Part shown: one piece after another, positions 59,658-64,000 of the stretch
Numbering within the stretch: position 1 is the first letter of the stretch
How the letters are laid out: the number at the start of each line of letters is the position of its first letter
NCBI GenBank assembly: GCA_948099385.1
Contig: CANUEZ040000193.1
Span: forward strand, 7,142,501-7,206,500
Reading direction: 5' to 3'
Source of the DNA: Fasciola hepatica
Taxonomy: Eukaryota > Platyhelminthes > Trematoda > Plagiorchiida > Fasciolidae
Length of the DNA: 64,000 nucleotides
Notes under the pieces: model-generated
What the model saw: the letters and a program-made list of their open reading frames with translations, nothing else
Databases searched by the model: none
What the model was told of the DNA's origin: nothing
Program-made: the position numbers and the translations under genes

Positions 59658-60565
59658 ATGCTCAACAGTCGTATCGCGTTCTTCCCTTGTCCGAGCCTAC
59701 AGACAAATTGGCGCAGTAGCAATGAGGAGCTCATTGGATTCATTTTATCAGGAAATGGTTTGGCTCACTTTTAGGAAAATACGAGCTTGTTCATGAATGC
59801 AGTGTAAGCGATATGAGGTCCCATAGCCACAAAAGCCCACTGCACTATTAAAGATAACCGGAAACCAGACTGCTCGGCTTGAAGTGGGGGACCGAATAAG
59901 GCCCGATATGTTAGGATTGGTCACCAGCCGAGTCACAATGGATTTCCGCCTACCACGAAAAATATCGTCGTTCGAGGATTAGAACCTCTGACCTCTGAAG
60001 TGTCAAGTGAAAGCTCTGCTTCATCGATCGCAGTTTCGTGTATCTTCCCGATAGAAAATGCTTTCTTGCCAGGAAACAGGACGATAAGTGCCATCAGAAA
60101 GAAGTAAATTGGTATTGATTTTCTAGCATTTTTTCTATTTATTTAGTTTCAATAAACAGGGAGTTCAAGAAAATCCTGGGATTATTTGTAAAATCTACCA
60201 GTGTGTGCTGGTCCTCACTGTAGAGCTTGGATGATGAAGGGCAATATTTCGTGGGCTATGCGACAACCAATTACCGGATCGTACAAATGAATACCCCGAA
60301 TCTCTTTATCAACACGGAAATTCCAAAAATATAGGATGTTGATGTTTCTGTACACGGAGATGCCACTGCCACATTACCTCTGAAAATGTTCAAACTGTTA
60401 ACCAACCCATTTATCTACTCCAGTAAGTACGTTTAATTTGTCCAGTGTATTGTGAAAGAAATGGTATTGATGACGCTGACTTTTTAATTCCTTGTGATCA
60501 AGCCGTCGGGAGTCAATCTGGACAATTGGCACCATAAAATTTGAACATGACTTTGTCATTTTCTA
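59658..60565 (+). repeat. ~0.9-kb repeat, copy 2
   Basis: Direct copy of 53008-53975, losing the match near 60565. Nearly identical over the first 200 bases, more diverged later. Its left flank (gtctcatcctcaaacatctg) has nothing in common with the left flank of copy 1 (PLE), which marks 59658 as a true element edge. Confidence 0.75.
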
Positions 60566-60599
60566 CCTTCGAGTAATGGACTATGTGCAATATTACCCC

Positions 60600-61110
60600 T
60601 AAGTGAGCTTGATAATACGCTACATTTATAGGCGAGAATTTTGCCAGAGTGCCGATTCTAAGGCCAAGACAAATAGCCATATGCCAGTAACCAACGTAGA
60701 TGTATTGATATTTTTCCTACTGATGAGTATTCCTGTGAGTAATATCGTTGTTCACCTCATGAGATGGAAATGCCCCAGTCGCAAAACATATCTCCTCCAG
60801 CTAGGGCTTTCCTCATAATAAAATATTTTAGTTGGGGCCAACCCAGTACAGCAGCATCAAACAAAAAATTCTTTGTAGTTCCCACGTAGCACATTTGATC
60901 TATTTACGGAATGATTTATAACCTTTATTCATTCCAAACAATAAACATGATGACAGTTTTGTTCTTCTCTACTTATCGTGCAGAGTGGTACTAACTGTCT
61001 TATCTCAGATTCAGGCCACGTGGTCAGTAAATCAAGACAATGATCGTCCTAATACAACCGAATTAGGGTGAATTTTCAATACATGTGCGACTTACGTAGT
61101 AATCTGAAAG
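60600..61110 (+). repeat. Mosaic of arm-derived fragments
   Basis: 60640-60745 matches 15830-15960 inverted. From 60752 (cacctcatgagatggaaatg) it matches 49595-50000 directly and 18985 downward inverted, through cagtggtactaactg-like and tgatcgtcctaataca boxes. These pieces are apart in the arms but adjacent here. Confidence 0.7.
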
Positions 61111-61479
61111 AAACGAATACAAGCTTTTATTGAAATGTCCAGAGGGATTCGTGGGGGAAAAACAAGCAGTTAGTACACTTAGATTAATGTCAAGGCCGAA
61201 TAACAAGATCGTTCATTATTGCGTCGTGGTCTACGAGAAAGTGGACATGGTGAAGGCAGAGGATATTTCCACATGTAAAGGTGTGTGAATGAAGGATTTT
61301 AGATTTCGAGCAAATGAAAGTGAAAGATGCGGCTCTATAGAGTGTGGAGGGAAGACAAGGATTTGTGTTCGATGGTGACCTGTTAATTTGTCACACGAAT
61401 CAAAATGCCTGCTGATGATGTATTCAGTGAGAATATATCTATTGTTGACGCAACAGCGGGTAGCAATTTTTGAGATTTG
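61111..61479. other. Unassigned region
   Basis: No frame or motif; probably the distal part of the LINE remnant on minus, beyond recognition. Confidence 0.35.
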
Positions 61480-61764
61480 GTGGTAAGATGGGCATTAGAC
61501 GGTAGAAGCGTTAGGTATATTTTGGTTATCAGAGAAAAGGTATGGAATGTTATTGAGAACAGAATGGGAGGGAGATCCGAATTGAAGTTTGAACGTCAAA
61601 TCAACGCACTTACGGATGTTAGGGAAAAGAGAACGGGAAGCAGACAAGCGGACAAGCTCATTCAGACTGTTTTGAGGAATATGCAATCTTTCGTTCCTAT
61701 TACAGTGACAATGCAAATAAGGAATAAACTGTATGCCATTGGAAAAATAATCACAAAGGTCTTT

Positions 61765-62184
61765 TCAATTAACGTCGTCAACCGCATTAACACGTAGAAC
61801 ATACAGCAGATAACCGCGACTGGGAGAACCAAATGCACGTCCGTAGTTAAGAAAACGTAGCCTCACAGTACAGCCATCGTGATCACGCGTAAAAGCTGAT
61901 GAATTAGCAATGGATGCATTTGCATCACGTGTTGACAGACAGGGTATATAGGGAAATTGTGTCATGTCACGAGGGTTAACTTGGAGAATTATGCAATGGA
62001 TGAGTGCATTCTTACTTACTTTCAGCAATGCAAATGTTCAATCTATCTGACGGTATTTCTCGGATGCTTTCTTTGATACAGGTTGAGTGCGTATAAATAT
62101 CCGACGCTTGGCAATCACCTCAGAATCAATAAGACGAGATGGGATATGATTTCGAAAGAGCAAGCCATTAGCAACATTGGTGTT
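61765..62184 (-). pseudogene. CR1-type LINE RT, first palm motif
   Basis: Upstream frame (62184-62041): NGLLFRNHIPSRLIDSEV.., RRIFIRTQPVSKKAS, EKYRQID then stop, matching ..LFN.SI....P..WK.A.V.PI.KK.....YRPI. Downstream frame (62028-61765): QFPYIPCLSTRDANASI, then RLRFLNYGRAFGSPSRGYLL and YVLRVNAVDDV. This is QF.Y...RST.DA......D.......V.FLDYSKAFDSV.R..LL..L...G. The catalytic Asp of FLDYSKAFD is now Asn. Confidence 0.65.
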
Positions 62185-62654
62185 ATTTAGTCGAGGCTAT
62201 CAGATTCACGGCACTAGGCTTGTTATTGAACAGTGGGATCAGAGGCAAGGTTGACAGTGTTTAGTTCATGGGATTCCAGATATATTTGGAGAAGTGAGGA
62301 TGTGTCGGATTTAAAAGTGAACAGGTGATTAGAATCTACGACGCATAGCCTCACATTGAGCCTGGCAAAGCACAACAGATAAATGATGTTTCACATCTCA
62401 CAGTATTTCACGAGACCCAACACTGTGTATGCATACAGGTTATTCAGATGTCTTATTTCAGTCTTGATGAGTGTGAATAGCCTTTTACGGCTTGATGCCA
62501 GTCAGATGTTTGTGCCTTGCCCCTAAAACCACGGGAGAGGGAAACCTGCTGTGTTGAACATAAAAGATTTCCATGGGGCAACACAAATCATGGAGGTTTG
62601 GGTATCGGTTAGTTGCTCACAGAAAGAGAAAGCCTCGTGTAAGAATTAGGAAAA

Positions 62655-63068
62655 TCAGTGGAGGTGGCAAATGTCCCAAGCTTTTTGAGATTCTCCAAAG
62701 TGCAAACTCGTTTGCAGACAGTGCTCGATGACTTTAGAAAGCTGGTGAAGGCTTTTTCTTAGCAAACACACTTTTGTATCAATAAGTGTAATACAGTGAT
62801 CAGAAACTCCAATAGAAGCACGTGGAAATACTGCGAAAATACTTCAATAATTTACTAATACTGAATGCAAAAGGGCATCGAAGCAGTAAGAAAGTGTACA
62901 AGACTCAATACAATGCAAGGTGATTAGAAAGGATAAGTCAAGTCTATTGAAATCAGCTGCCATTCTGCACAAGGACTGATTAACACCTGTATTGAAATAG
63001 TTGGGAACGCTGTCAATCAGCTGATTGATATCATCAGCGGGAGTATCTAGTAAACATAAGAAATACCA
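62655..63068 (-). pseudogene. CR1-type LINE endonuclease, C-terminal half
   Basis: One frame, interrupted by a single stop near 62843, reads DTPADDINQLIDSVPNYF, MAADFNRLDLSFLI, FDALLHSVLVNY, then RASIGVSDHCITLIDTK. GDFNRLD and the terminal SDH (codons at 62796-62804) are signature boxes of APE-type endonucleases in CR1/L2-like LINEs; GDFN has become ADFN, SDH is kept. Upstream, in another frame, ERDKDRMLPLKTFQLHIPG may be the preceding strand. Confidence 0.6.
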
Positions 63069-63115
63069 GGGATATGAAGTTGAAATGTTTTTAGAGGAAG
63101 CATTCGATCTTTATC

Positions 63116-63765
63116 ACGCTCAATTTGAGTGAGATGTGATAAGATTTGCACCACATTTGCTAGTTAAGTGTGATTCAAACCGTGATTTCTGGATAGTGTG
63201 TGGACATATAATGTGCTAATATTTTACTTATTTCAAGAGACATAATGAAGACAGCTGTTGTAACTAGTCACAGACAGTTTTTGTCCAGACCACGGTTAAC
63301 CAGTTGTGGGATGTTTTTATGACTAGTAGGGTGGTTGGCCGTGAGGGAGTGTCAACTGAAGGTAACTATTCAGTTGGACTAAAAAGCTACACAAGTACAG
63401 AGATATGCAGAATTACACTCGTTAAATACAGCTCATGGAGAGGAAGTAGAAATCCCGTATATGTGAACGGCTGAACGTGAAATCAGACTTTTCTATACAA
63501 TCGGCATGTTTCAACAAACGTATGCATAAAGAACATGATTTTGGGAGTTCTCTTAACTAATACTACCATTATTTTCTAACTAATGAAAGTCATGAGAAGA
63601 TAGCCGGTAGCATAAACCTCTGGTTATTTTCATGATAGTTCCCCATTTGGATTTAGCCGTCAACACTACCTTATTGTTACAACATAATGGTTAGATGATT
63701 TTAAATACTCGTTAACTGGGTGCTTTTCGGTGAATGAAAATGCACGCGATCTACGGGCACGTTTT
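63116..63765. other. Unassigned region
   Basis: No frame above 60 codons and no motif. On minus it could hold the LINE endonuclease N-terminus, but that cannot be read. Confidence 0.4.
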
Positions 63766-63769
63766 ACAA

Positions 63770-64000
63770 AATGGATCAATAAACTAATGTGCATTTGTTT
63801 GGCGAATAATCGGTGAGTACATACACCGTTTCGTCTGTGCATTCACGGGCATGTATCTGCGTATGCACATGGTGTTCATTTTTATAGCGATCGTTTGCAT
63901 TTCGTGCATTTCTCGTATCGATACTGTTTCCGTACCACGTTATATAGAATACATCGTTGCATCTGTCCATCGGCTAGCATCTTCTCTATTTGTTTGATTG
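63770..64000 (-). repeat. Family S, copy 3 (truncated by window end)
   Basis: The reverse complement of 63890-64000 matches 12838-12945: aaacaaatagagaagatg, gatggacagatgcaac, ggtacggaaa. Minus frame 63970-63776 (64 aa) is unrecognised. Confidence 0.65.

Larger units (their letters stand above)
61480..63115 (-). mobile_element. CR1-type LINE remnant
   Basis: On the minus strand the endonuclease C-terminal half (63068-62655) is followed by a degraded linker and the RT fingers and first palm motif (62184-61765). The order and spacing fit the CR1/jockey-like LINE ORF2. It is distinct from the RTE element at 41-46 kb. No 3' end or tail repeat was found; sequence below 61765 is too decayed. Confidence 0.65.

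Noticed and set aside
61480..62340. Cadherin-repeat-like pieces on minus (GSPSRGYLLYVLRVNAVDD; VVDSNHLFTF)
   Set aside because: The order with RST.DA, FL(D/N)Y..AF and the upstream GVSDH and ADFNRLD boxes fits a CR1-type LINE much better; the cadherin resemblance is superficial.
1..64000. Bacterial-style genes, operons, CRISPR arrays or ribosome-binding sites
   Set aside because: No coding density, no long ORFs, no array periodicity; every recognised protein remnant is a eukaryotic retroelement.

Overview
Eukaryotic DNA, almost certainly from a parasitic flatworm and most probably a trematode. No intact host gene, rRNA, operon or CRISPR array is visible. The case for a fluke is the mix of decayed retroelements: BEL/Pao and Ty3/gypsy LTR elements, RTE-type and CR1-type LINEs, Penelope-like elements (PLE), and a tRNA-derived SINE-like repeat. 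The genus is not settled. Reading frames are short and broken almost everywhere, and known motifs appear only as mutated remnants, so this looks like old, repeat-rich, possibly heterochromatic sequence.

Layout. 1-1642 is unassigned. 1643-7530 (block A) holds a BEL/Pao pol remnant (RT, RT tail, integrase core) and then a PLE reverse-transcriptase remnant. Block B (21062-28304) is a second, direct copy of block A. At 28305 its homology jumps to sequence from 8540-9325 in inverted orientation. 15935-21058 and 47996-53900 are the two arms of a large, interrupted inverted repeat. Each arm carries the C-terminal end of a BEL/Pao integrase, a module with about 105 open codons, and a PLE fragment. 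A third, partial copy lies at 30127-32151, is bracketed by two ~670-bp direct repeats, and is split by a 612-bp insertion with a 17-bp target-site duplication.

37331-40111 is a degenerate Ty3/gypsy element on + (gag zinc knuckle, protease, RT, RNase H region, integrase, tail). 41240-45880 contains an RTE-type LINE (endonuclease, then RT) whose two halves are separated by a second Ty3/gypsy remnant at 42531-44420, which suggests nesting. Two (TA)n tracts lie at 47519-47557 and 47926-47984; the second abuts the right arm of the inverted repeat. 53976-59657 is mostly unassigned. 59658-61110 repeats pieces of the arms. 61480-63115 is a CR1-type LINE remnant on the minus strand.

The parts do not form a pathway. 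What can be read is history: elements died, were duplicated with stop codons already in place, inverted, and interrupted by later insertions. All similarities between copies were judged by eye; no percentages were computed.
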